Shown here: positions 15,103 through 21,575 of the stretch, piece by piece
How the letters are laid out: each line of letters begins with the position of its first letter
Position numbering within the stretch: position 1 is the stretch's first letter
From: an uncultured bacterium
Lineage (GTDB): Bacteria; Patescibacteriota; Minisyncoccia; Moranbacterales; GWC2-37-73
NCBI GenBank assembly: GCA_903861715.1
Contig: CAIOVI010000002.1
Span: 1 to 37,996 of the forward strand
Direction of reading: 5' to 3'
Length of the DNA: 37,996 nt
Notes under the pieces: generated by a model
What the model saw: only the letters and a program-made list of their open reading frames with translations
What the model was told of the DNA's origin: nothing
The model's database searches: none
Program-made: the position numbers and the translations under genes

Positions 15103-16929
15103 TTATTTAAATATTTCTCGATAAACTTTTAATATCACTTCGGGAATCGCACAAAGAGAAACACGTTTTTTAATATCCTTAAATTCTTTTTCGTGTGGAT
15201 CATCACCTAGAGAAAAAACATAGACATTAATATGACCTTCTATTTTTTTAATTGCTTTTTTAAAATCATTAATAGCATCTTCATAAAAAATAATTCCAAC
15301 GTGTTTTTCGTGATTTTTGAAAATTTTGAAATCATCCTCGTCACAAACTAATTCAAAAGCACTTTCCTTAATGCAAAGCATTTCAGTGGATTTGCTAACT
15401 AGTTTTCTTTTATTTTGATCAGTTTCCTTAGCTTCGACAAAATCATATGCTGTAAAATATTTTAGATTACCACCAAGACCTTCAATTTGTTCATTTTTAT
15501 TGTTCTTATACCCCTTTATTACTTTTTGTAATCTTGGTTGACAAACATCAGTTGCGATATTGTTTTCATTGTTTGTACAAAGAATAAATTTTCTATTTCC
15601 ACCGTCTTCTTTATTTAAATTTAAAACTGCATGACCAGTCGTTCCTGATCCAGCAAAAAAATCGAGGATTGTTATAGAATTATCATCTAATAACGTCATC
15701 AAAAGTTTTAGTAATCCAATATTTTTTGGATTACTAAACGGAAGTTTATCTGTTCCAAAAATATCCTTTAACTCAGTGCCAGCCGAAGTGGTTTTGACAT
15801 CTATTTGATAATCCTTTTTTTCATTATCTATTACTGCCTCATACTTTCGATTAACAACCAAACTCTTAAGTCTTATTTTTGTACTAAAATTTTTCTCATA
15901 CAGTTTACCATTCTTAAAATCTAAAGCATTTTCTTCGAAAAGTTCCAATATTTTTGATTTTGTATATGTATTCAAAACAAATTTATCTTCAAAATAAGAA
16001 CAATACCTCTCATACCCTCTATCCAATAAGCTCTTATTTACATCATTGATAGATCTTTCTTTTTCTATTATTATGTCATTTTCAACTTTATCATAATAAA
16101 CAATGTAATGCTTTTCCGAATTAAAATCTTTAACAATTGGATTAAATTTATTTTCTCCAACAAGAACTCTTTTACCACTATTGTGCACATAGGATCCATT
16201 TTCATCAGGTGTTAAATCAGTTGCCTGCTTAGGAATATTTTCAACAAAATAACTTTCATTCTTATCTTTCACATATATTAAGCAATATTCATTGCTAGTA
16301 GATATAAAATTTGAATTTTTTCTACCCTTGGGATTATTTTCAATCGATAGCATAGAAACAAAATTTAATTCCCCAAAAATTTCATCACAAAGCATTTTCA
16401 ATTGCGCTTGTTCATTATCATCAATACTTATGAAGATTACACCGCTTTTTTTTAAAAGATTTTTTGCAAGTTTTAATCTTTTTTCCATAAAAGCAAGCCA
16501 CTTACTATGCCTAAATGGATCATCACTTTTCACAAAATCGCTTTTAACTTTATCATTATAAATAAAATCATTTTTTCCAGTATTGTATGGTGGATCAATA
16601 TAAATAACGTCGATCATTTCCTGATGAGTAAAATTCAAAACAGCAAGCGAATGATAATTATCACCCTCAATCAATAAATTTACTGATCCTTCTTTATCAG
16701 TAATAACCTCATTCTTTTTCACTTCTTTTAAAACTGGAAATGGTTTCCCTGAAACTTCATTTGAAAATAATTCGCTTGGTGTTCTTGCGTCTGGATTAAT
16801 AAGAATATCAATCTTTTCCTCTGGCAAATCTCGATGCCAAACAAGACCATAGGTTGTTTCTTTGATCCGCTTCAATTCTTTGATAAGCTCCTCTTTCGAC
16901 CAGTTGTCGTAATTTATTCTTTTTACCAT
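15103..16929 (-). CDS. mod: Type III restriction-modification DNA methyltransferase, Mod
   Basis: Mod is the sequence-recognising N6-adenine methyltransferase of the Type III system and also guides Res. The 608-aa protein shows the beta-class order: catalytic motif IV DPPYNTG (112-118) near the N-terminus, a long target-recognition region in the middle (about 190-390), and the AdoMet-binding motif I FFAGSGTTGHAV (about 424-435) near the C-terminus. The C-terminal 100 residues (KSTEMLCIKESAFEL and after) match the extension seen in full-length Type III Mods that contacts Res. It is the first gene of the defence operon. Base composition is similar to its neighbours or slightly more AT-rich. Confidence 0.94.
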   Translation of the reverse strand: MVKRINYDNWSKEELIKELKRIKETTYGLVWHRDLPEEKIDILINPDARTPSELFSNEVSGKPFPVLKEVKKNEVITDKEGSVNLLIEGDNYHSLAVLNFTHQEMIDVIYIDPPYNTGKNDFIYNDKVKSDFVKSDDPFRHSKWLAFMEKRLKLAKNLLKKSGVIFISIDDNEQAQLKMLCDEIFGELNFVSMLSIENNPKGRKNSNFISTSNEYCLIYVKDKNESYFVENIPKQATDLTPDENGSYVHNSGKRVLVGENKFNPIVKDFNSEKHYIVYYDKVENDIIIEKERSINDVNKSLLDRGYERYCSYFEDKFVLNTYTKSKILELFEENALDFKNGKLYEKNFSTKIRLKSLVVNRKYEAVIDNEKKDYQIDVKTTSAGTELKDIFGTDKLPFSNPKNIGLLKLLMTLLDDNSITILDFFAGSGTTGHAVLNLNKEDGGNRKFILCTNNENNIATDVCQPRLQKVIKGYKNNKNEQIEGLGGNLKYFTAYDFVEAKETDQNKRKLVSKSTEMLCIKESAFELVCDEDDFKIFKNHEKHVGIIFYEDAINDFKKAIKKIEGHINVYVFSLGDDPHEKEFKDIKKRVSLCAIPEVILKVYREIFK

Positions 16930-17127
16930 AAAATAAAGGATTTTTAGATGTTTTTATGATAGCATTAAGTAAGTCTTTATTCAAGAACTCTCTTTTTATG
17001 GACAAATACCCAAAATCAATCAAAAAATGCGTTCAATTTGTCACCATTTCCAATGATTGCCTGCTTTTGTCGCAACAAGAACTGTAAAATTGCCTTTCAA
17101 TTGTTTTCACTTTATAAAAACCAAAAG

Positions 17128-17157
17128 AACACCCGACTGGGTGTTATTTTTTATTTT
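17128..17157 (+). terminator. Intrinsic terminator-like hairpin
   Basis: AACACCC and GGGTGTT pair around GACT, followed by ATTTTTTATTTTT on the plus strand. No plus-strand gene is visible upstream. The TnpB-like remnant begins just after it, as in the 9.3-kb copy. Confidence 0.5.
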
Positions 17158-17159
17158 TG

Positions 17160-17271
17160 CGCGGGCTAGGGTACACGCTTCGTCTATCCGCCTTGGGTGG
17201 AAACCAATCTATTGGAAAATTGGAATGTTGTTGAGGCGAGATTGAAGTGCGTGGCAGTATTAATGAAATGA
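17160..17271 (+). pseudogene. Second TnpB-like remnant
   Basis: This short plus-strand piece is related to 9304-9432. In one frame it reads ARVHASSIRLGW and, after a one-base shift, VETNLLENWNVVEARLK up to a stop at 17269-17271. The frame change and lack of any upstream body show it is decayed. The stretch 17272-17333 holds nothing further that I recognise. Confidence 0.35.
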
Positions 17272-17333
17272 AGAAAAATTAAGATGAATTTTAAATTTTT
17301 CTTTAAAATATAATTACTAATCTTTCCTTATTT

Positions 17334-17377
17334 TAAAAAAAGGGGGGATGAGCAAATTAATACATGCCCTCCCCCAT
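17334..17377 (-). terminator. Terminator of the Cys-rich peptide gene
   Basis: On the minus strand GGGGGA pairs with TCCCCC, and the inner GGGCA with TGCTC (one wobble), followed by CTTTTTTT. It lies 27 bp after the peptide's stop codon and fits a strongly expressed short transcript end. Confidence 0.7.
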
Positions 17378-17403
17378 ACCAAAACTACCTGATAAAAATG
17401 GAC

Positions 17404-17556
17404 TCAATCACATTTGCAATCGCACTGACAAGCGCATTTGCAAGGGCATTGCCCCTGACAAAAACTCTCGTTTCTCGGCGTGAGACCACTTGGCACAGGA
17501 GCAATTTTATTTGTGCCCCTGTGATAGGTTTTAAGTAACAACATAAGTCGAAACAT
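17404..17556 (-). CDS. Candidate RiPP precursor with alternating cysteines
   Basis: A 50-aa gene lies 56 bp downstream of a radical SAM/SPASM gene. The start at 17556 is set by a strong GGAGG placed 4 nt before the ATG; an upstream in-frame ATG has no such site. The product has an N-terminal hydrophobic/basic leader-like part (MFRLMLLLKTYHRGTNKIAPVPSGLTPRNESF) and a C-terminal core CQGQCPCKCACQCDCKCD. The core has eight cysteines, at 33, 37, 39, 41, 43, 45, 47 and 49, so from 37 on every second residue is Cys. SPASM maturases commonly make thioether links from Cys in such peptides (sactipeptides, ranthipeptides). A metallothionein-like metal binder is the main alternative. No transporter or leader peptidase is nearby. 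The gene's own terminator follows. Confidence 0.7.
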   Translation of the reverse strand: MFRLMLLLKTYHRGTNKIAPVPSGLTPRNESFCQGQCPCKCACQCDCKCD

Positions 17557-17612
17557 AATTCCTCCATGCTTAAAGTTAACAATACTCAATTTTCTAAAAC
17601 TTTATTTGAATT

Positions 17613-18644
17613 TTATTTCACCTCCTTTTTGATAAATTTATTAGGATCAAAATACAACCACTCCAGAAAACATCCTCCACCACAATAATCCCAATCCTTA
17701 CATCCTTCACAGATTTCCGATGGAAAACGCCGGGTCAGGTTTCTAAACTCCTCCATTTCCTTTCCATGCCAAAAATTCATGAATGTTTCGACGTCAGAGA
17801 AATCAACTCCAAATTTCCCCAAAGGATGAGCAGGAAAATGATTGCAGGGCAATATCTCTCCCACTTGATCAAAAATCAATCCCTCTCCACCTTGAATATG
17901 ACAACAAGTCATAATGGCTTGTGAATCCTTCATCTCATTTCGAATATCATCTGGCAATAGGCAAAGTGGAATAGAAATCCGCATATTAAATCTATTGTTT
18001 TTTTCTTTAAGAAAACGATAGATGTTAACACAGGAATCCGCAAGTTCTTTGGGATCTGGGATACCTTCACCAGAAATAATATCACCAACTACAACGGGAC
18101 TGCCCATATCAAAAGTAACTGCTGTAATATCTTCCTCTAAGAGATTATTAAGCAACCTTTCAACATGAGGAATTAATTTTGATACTAATGTAATGGAAAG
18201 GCTTGGTTCTACACCAAGTGATTTAATTATCTTGTATCCAGAAATAACATCATTATAGCAATCAACACCAGTAAGCTCCATGTACTGAAGAGAATCAGCG
18301 GCTTTTACTGAGATACTAATTTTTTTCAGTCCTGCCTCGATAAGTGCTTCAGAGAATGATGCGTCAGCAAGTTTTTTTCCATTTGTTACTAAATTTGGTG
18401 CAATACCAGCCTCTAATAAGCCTTTTATTACTGGCAAAAGATGAGGGTAAATTGTGGGCTCTCCGCCAATTAAAATAGTTTGTTTAACACCAAGCTTTTC
18501 TAGAAAGCCAATTAACTGATTCGCTAAGCCCAAAGACATGTCTTGAGGCTTATAATTAGTATCCTTTGCATAACACCATCCACAACGTAAATTACATTTC
18601 CTATTCACAGTCAGCCATGATCCCATCGAACATGTCTTTTTCAT
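17613..18644 (-). CDS. Radical SAM/SPASM peptide maturase
   Basis: This is a 343-aa radical SAM enzyme. The [4Fe-4S] cluster that cleaves AdoMet is bound by CNLRCGWC (C17, C21, C24), and the AdoMet-site GGEP lies in ILIGGEPTIYP. The C-terminal SPASM domain has the canonical spacing for auxiliary clusters: C-x13-G-x4-C (from TCCHIQGG to EILPC) and C-x2-C-x5-C-x3-C (ICEGCKDWDYCGGGC). The last SPASM cysteine found in some members is not seen after residue 335. SPASM proteins mostly modify ribosomal peptides. A ribosome site (GGAGATAAGG) precedes the start, and a Cys-rich 50-aa gene follows, the classic maturase-precursor pairing. An alternative role as an anaerobic sulfatase-type maturase is less likely because no sulfatase is nearby. 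Confidence 0.9.
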   Translation of the reverse strand: MKKTCSMGSWLTVNRKCNLRCGWCYAKDTNYKPQDMSLGLANQLIGFLEKLGVKQTILIGGEPTIYPHLLPVIKGLLEAGIAPNLVTNGKKLADASFSEALIEAGLKKISISVKAADSLQYMELTGVDCYNDVISGYKIIKSLGVEPSLSITLVSKLIPHVERLLNNLLEEDITAVTFDMGSPVVVGDIISGEGIPDPKELADSCVNIYRFLKEKNNRFNMRISIPLCLLPDDIRNEMKDSQAIMTCCHIQGGEGLIFDQVGEILPCNHFPAHPLGKFGVDFSDVETFMNFWHGKEMEEFRNLTRRFPSEICEGCKDWDYCGGGCFLEWLYFDPNKFIKKEVK

Positions 18645-18803
18645 TTCCTTATCTCCTATTTTGAAAAGTTATTCAAGGTGGCAATATTCAACATTCCAGA
18701 CAAATAATAAATAAAATTATAAAAGAGCACTATGTCAAAATATACTATCTATAAAAAAACTATCATGTACAAAATTATAAGTCAAATATGTTTTGATATA
18801 AAT

Positions 18804-19340
18804 TTAATTCATTAAAACAGCTAACTTTCTAACTGTATTAACATTTCTCGCTGTCATATTTTTATACAGTTCGGAAAGCGTAAACTTACTCATTCCACTT
18901 TTACCCCAATCCTTAACATATATATTCCAAACTATAGCACCATTGATATATAACACATTATCAACACCGACAACCTGCTTTATTAAACTAAGTGATTTTT
19001 TATTATCAAAATCATCCCACAAGAAAAGAACATCCGTTTTTTGCACACCATCATTCTGCCAATCACTTGGAATTTTTTTTGCTAACTTACCTATATTACT
19101 ACTATTTCTAATTAATACTTTAATATCAAAATTAAAATTTTCTCTTAATACTTTTTTAATTACTAAAATTAGCGTTTCAACATCTTTTTCATTACTTTCA
19201 AAAATAACATTACCACTATTTATATAAGTTAAAACATTATGAAAACCAGCATTCTCAAACACTGATTTTAACTTAATCATTTCCACTTTATTTTTTCCAC
19301 CCACATTAATTCCTCGGAGTAGTGCTATATATTTAATCAT
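18804..19340 (-). CDS. DUF1697 family protein
   Basis: This 178-aa cytosolic protein opens with IKYIALLRGINVGGKNKVEM and continues LTYINSGNVIFES, DVLFLWDDFD and SKFTLSELYKNMTARNVNTVRKL, the full-length pattern of DUF1697. The family is widespread and its function is unknown. The gene is unusually AT-rich compared with the ribosomal genes next door, like the maturase downstream, which suggests both were acquired. A 159-bp spacer with TTGACA/TATAAT-like elements separates it from the radical SAM gene, so they may be independent. Confidence 0.88.
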   Translation of the reverse strand: MIKYIALLRGINVGGKNKVEMIKLKSVFENAGFHNVLTYINSGNVIFESNEKDVETLILVIKKVLRENFNFDIKVLIRNSSNIGKLAKKIPSDWQNDGVQKTDVLFLWDDFDNKKSLSLIKQVVGVDNVLYINGAIVWNIYVKDWGKSGMSKFTLSELYKNMTARNVNTVRKLAVLMN

Positions 19341-19394
19341 ATATATATCGTTTAACCTATTATATCACAGTTCGAACTTCCCACTGCTCCATAC

Positions 19395-19426
19395 AAAAAC
19401 AAGGCTCTATAAAGCCTTGTTTTTTT
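19395..19426. terminator. Bidirectional terminator after tRNA-Trp
   Basis: AAAAACAAGGCT and AGCCTTGTTTTTT pair around CTATAA, with T/A tracts on both sides. It ends the minus-strand tRNA/rpmG transcript and could also close plus-strand reading from the DUF1697 side. Confidence 0.7.
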
Positions 19427-19431
19427 CTATG

Positions 19432-19502
19432 CACGGGTGGAGAGAATCGAACTCCCGCCAACGGTTTTGGAGACCGACGTACTACCACTATACGACACCC
19501 GC
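19432..19502 (-). tRNA. tRNA-Trp (CCA anticodon)
   Basis: The cloverleaf closes. The acceptor GCGGGTG pairs with CACCCGT (one G-T at the end), the anticodon loop is CTCCAAA, and the T arm is GGGAG-TTCGATT-CTCTC. The discriminator is G and no 3' CCA is encoded, so a CCA-adding enzyme is needed. Confidence 0.92.
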
Positions 19503-19554
19503 AATGCCATGCTAGTGCATGAAATTGTTGTTTTGATTTTCTAAAAACAGGTGT

Positions 19555-19580
19555 AACCCGTCAGTCGTGACTGACGGGTT
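19555..19580 (-). terminator. Hairpin overlapping the rpmG stop
   Basis: AACCCGTCAGT and ACTGACGGGTT form a perfect 11-bp stem whose right arm includes the first two bases of the rpmG stop triplet. On the minus strand it is followed by ACACCTGTTTTT. It could attenuate read-through into tRNA-Trp. Confidence 0.5.
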
Positions 19581-19743
19581 ATTTCATTTCCTTATGATTT
19601 GTGTGCTTGCGGCAGAATTTGCAATACTTGCTAAGTTCAAGTTTTTCCTTGATTATTTTCTTGTTACGTGAAGTGTAATAAGTGATGTTCTTGCATTCAC
19701 TGCATTTCAGTTTCACCAAATTCTCCTTTGTCTTTGTCGCCAT
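19579..19743 (-). CDS. rpmG: 50S ribosomal protein L33
   Basis: A 54-aa gene encodes MATKTKENLVKLKCSECKNITYYTSRNKKI and so on, to KYCKFCRKHTNHKEMK. The two CxxC pairs (C14/C17 and C41/C44) and TYYTSRNKK identify the zinc-binding (C+) form of bacterial L33, a small protein of the large ribosomal subunit. It sits between tRNA-Thr(GGT) and tRNA-Trp, the usual place of rpmG in bacteria, where it is followed by tRNA-Trp and secE/nusG. Here secE and nusG do not follow, because the DUF1697/radical SAM genes lie there instead. Confidence 0.95.
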   Translation of the reverse strand: MATKTKENLVKLKCSECKNITYYTSRNKKIIKEKLELSKYCKFCRKHTNHKEMK

Positions 19744-19919
19744 ATTTGTCTGTGAGGTACGAACAGCTACAAATATGAGCGTCCCGCACCAATTCTTTAT
19801 TAAAATTTACAATTATTACTAACCTAAGCCGGAGGCGTTTCCGTGAAGAAAATTTTATCCCACCTCAAATTCTTTTCGGAATTTGGTGCTGGGTACGCCA
19901 TACCTTTTAAATTTCCCTG

Positions 19920-19992
19920 AGCCGTTGTGCGGAATCGGACCGCAGACCTCATCCCTACCAAGGATGCGCTCTACCAACTGAGCTACAACGGC
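19920..19992 (-). tRNA. tRNA-Thr (GGT anticodon)
   Basis: The acceptor GCCGTTG pairs with CAACGGC, the D arm is GCTC...GAGC, the anticodon stem is CATCC/GGATG with loop TTGGTAG (anticodon GGT), and the T arm is TGCGG...CCGCA. The discriminator is T and no CCA is encoded. Confidence 0.93.
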
Positions 19993-20029
19993 AACATATT
20001 TTGGTAGTGATAAGAACTGGGTTAAGAAA

Positions 20030-20165
20030 TAAGCGTCGCGTCGTTTGTTCGTCGACACTCACAAACTCCTTGCCCTCGGCAGCGCCAAATGCTCATCCGC
20101 ATTTGTCGGCGTTCGCTGCGAAATTTTCCTACTGAAAAATTTCTAGCTCACTGCTGCCGGTTCGA
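20030..20165. repeat. Structured dispersed-type repeat between tRNA genes
   Basis: The segment holds nested inverted repeats: GCAGCG...CGCTGC around CAAATGC-TCATCC-GCATTTG (20086-20105), then GAAATTTT...AAAATTTC. It codes for nothing recognisable. A plus-strand GGTTCGAATCC (a T-loop sequence) sits at its right edge and may be a tRNA scrap. In E. coli-type gene order a tRNA-Gly would sit here, but none is found. Confidence 0.45.
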
Positions 20166-20232
20166 ATCCTTTTCTTTTGTCAATAAATTTAAAAACCAAT
20201 ACCCCTAAGGAGGCATTTGTTTTTAAATTTTG

Positions 20233-20315
20233 TGGGCAGAGAGGGATTCGAACCCCCGAAGGCGTAAGCCGTCTGGTTTACAGCCAGATCCAGTTGACCA
20301 CTTTGGTATCTACCC
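20233..20315 (-). tRNA. tRNA-Tyr (GTA anticodon)
   Basis: This is an 83-nt class II tRNA. The acceptor GGGTAGA pairs with TCTGCCC, the anticodon stem is TCTGG/CCAGA with loop CTGTAAA, a long variable arm (GGCTTACGCCTTC) follows, and the T arm is GGGGG-TTCGAAT-CCCTC. The discriminator is A and no CCA is encoded. Confidence 0.93.
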
Positions 20316-20320
20316 GAGTA

Positions 20321-20581
20321 TTATTCTATAAATTTTTCAAAAACTTTCTTTATCTGTTGTTTCAAAAATCTTTTTCCTTCCGTTGTCTTTAAATATCTCT
20401 CCCTTCTTTCTGCATCCTCCTTTATTAAATATGCTTCATAATGAACAAGCTTAACAGGTAATCGTTGACTTGTAAACTTAGCGCCACCTCTTTTATGTTC
20501 AGCTATACGTCTTTTCAAATCGTCAGTATAACCAGTATAAAATTGCTTATTATTCAACAATAATATATAAACGTAGAACAT
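20321..20581 (-). CDS. GIY-YIG nuclease family protein (UvrC-N-type), 86 aa
   Basis: A single GIY-YIG domain begins FYVYILLLNNKQFYTGYTDDLKRRIAEHKRG: YVYIL is the GIY strand, FYTGYT the YIG strand, followed by the catalytic Arg (K-R-R) and EHKRG. The glutamate is in LVHYEAYLIKEDAERRE and the C-terminus is KTTEGKRFLKQQI. These stand-alone domains (YhbQ-like) have weak DNA endonuclease activity and unclear roles. The gene sits between tRNA-Tyr and tRNA-Thr(TGT), on the same strand, with 5-bp and 17-bp gaps, which places it inside a tRNA operon. Confidence 0.92.
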   Translation of the reverse strand: MFYVYILLLNNKQFYTGYTDDLKRRIAEHKRGGAKFTSQRLPVKLVHYEAYLIKEDAERRERYLKTTEGKRFLKQQIKKVFEKFIE

Positions 20582-20598
20582 ACTTTTTTATTACCTTG

Positions 20599-20671
20599 AG
20601 CCATCTGACGGACTCGGACCGACAACCTGCTGTTTACAAAACAGCTGCTCTACCAATTGAGCTAAGATGGC
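20599..20671 (-). tRNA. tRNA-Thr (TGT anticodon)
   Basis: The acceptor GCCATCT pairs with AGATGGC, the D arm is GCTC...GAGC, the anticodon stem is GCTGT/ACAGC with loop TTTGTAA (anticodon TGT), and the T arm is GTCGG...CCGTC. The discriminator is T and no CCA is encoded. Confidence 0.93.
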
Positions 20672-20681
20672 AAAAATTATT

Positions 20682-20840
20682 TCGAAGCACTAACCGGATT
20701 TGCCCTGTCATCCGACAGGGCACCATATCGGATGATATGGCCTGCCATATCGGATGATATGGTGAACCGATAACCTACTGTTTACAAAACAGTAGCTCTA
20801 CCGTTGCTTGCCATATCGGATGATATGGAGCTAGGGTGGC
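20682..20840 (-). pseudogene. tRNA-Thr(TGT)-like gene interrupted by palindromic hairpins
   Basis: Read on the minus strand, tRNA parts appear in order: acceptor-like GCCACCC, TA, D stem GCTC, an inserted hairpin, then AAGCAACGGTA, GAGC, an intact anticodon arm (TACTG-TTTTGTAAA-CAGTA, anticodon TGT), GGTT, T stem ATCGG, TTC, an insert of about 62 nt, then AAAT, CCGGT and TAGTGCT. The T stem pairs, but the 3' acceptor side matches the 5' side poorly, so the gene is probably dead. The insertions are copies of CCATATCATCCGATATGG plus one related hairpin, falling exactly in the D loop and the T loop. Confidence 0.6.
20702..20828. repeat. Four short hairpin elements sharing a TCATCCGA core
   Basis: Perfect 18-20-nt palindromic hairpins lie at 20702-20721 (GCCCTGTC-ATCC-GACAGGGC), 20723-20740, 20745-20762 and 20811-20828 (the last three identical, 7-bp stems CCATATC/GATATGG). 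All contain TC-ATCC-GA on one strand or the other, while the outer stem bases differ but still pair. Spacing is irregular, so this is not a CRISPR array. Confidence 0.8.
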
Positions 20841-20890
20841 GCCACCACATTCCATCTATTATAAACAAATTTCAGCAAAAGACAACTGCC

Positions 20891-21544
20891 CTATTTCACC
20901 AAGCCTTCCAGCCTGCGAATTCGGGTTTTGGCTTTGTGATGAGCGGGGCTCAATTTCAAAACTTGCTTGAAACACTCCAACGAATCTTCGTGATTTTCTC
21001 TTTCCAAATAATAATCTCCCAATCTTTCATAAGCTTCGATGTCCCGCGGATTGACTGCGATTCGCTTGATGAGCACTTCCTCCAATTTGTTTTTTGATCT
21101 TGACTTTGGATTTTGCGAAACTGGACTGAGTAATTCTTGCTGACTTGAAGGCAGCACCATTTCCCTGACTCTCGGTCGATCATCTTCAGCGGCTGGCAGG
21201 ATTTCACTAGCCGGCTCAATAATTTCAGAAGCCTTTCTTTTGGCTTCTTGTTCGGCCTTCAATTTGTTTTCTCTTTTTTCTTTGATTGAATGAAAAAGCT
21301 CATTGCTGGAATTGTGAAATTTCAAAGCCAATAACTTGAGTCTGTGCATCAGTTTTTCCAACAATTTCAAACCAACGTGCACCGCTTTGGATTTGAGCAA
21401 ATCAAACTTGCCAACTGTTTTCGAATCTGAAGCTGAAGCCACAATTTCGCTTTCTGGAACATCTTCCATTTTGCGAAACAAAAACATGATCAGCGCTCCA
21501 GCGCTCAAAATGATAATCAGTGGTGGAAGAATATAATATAACAT
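20891..21544 (-). CDS. Membrane-anchored TPR protein, 217 aa
   Basis: An N-terminal membrane segment (residues 2-24, LYYILPPLIIILSAGALIMFLF) is followed by a long charged cytosolic region (about 60-105, likely coiled coil) and a disordered Pro/Glu/Ser stretch. At the C-terminus (about 150-217) are two tetratricopeptide repeats: DIEAYERLGDYYLERENHEDSLECFKQVLKLSP. TPRs mediate protein-protein contacts; no partner can be named. It is the last gene of the rpsB-tsf-ricT run, 31 bp after ricT. Confidence 0.75.
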   Translation of the reverse strand: MLYYILPPLIIILSAGALIMFLFRKMEDVPESEIVASASDSKTVGKFDLLKSKAVHVGLKLLEKLMHRLKLLALKFHNSSNELFHSIKEKRENKLKAEQEAKRKASEIIEPASEILPAAEDDRPRVREMVLPSSQQELLSPVSQNPKSRSKNKLEEVLIKRIAVNPRDIEAYERLGDYYLERENHEDSLECFKQVLKLSPAHHKAKTRIRRLEGLVK

Positions 21545-21575
21545 TTTAGTTGTGGTTTAAAACTTTTTCAAAAAT

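Noticed and set aside
17385-17582. 65-aa frame overlapping the Cys-rich peptide gene
   Set aside because: It has no ribosome site at its start; the GGAGG serves the 17556 start in the other frame, which gives the patterned cysteine core.
19855-20058. 67-aa minus-strand frame
   Set aside because: It runs through tRNA-Thr(GGT); its AQLVERILGRDEVCG part is simply translated tRNA.
20702-20828. Possible CRISPR array
   Set aside because: The repeats are 18-nt palindromes with irregular 1-50-nt gaps that contain tRNA parts, and no cas genes are nearby.
20830-20850. Circularly permuted tRNA suggested by GGTGGC directly before GCCACC
   Set aside because: Only six bases match and no 3' half lies upstream; a chance palindrome is enough to explain it.
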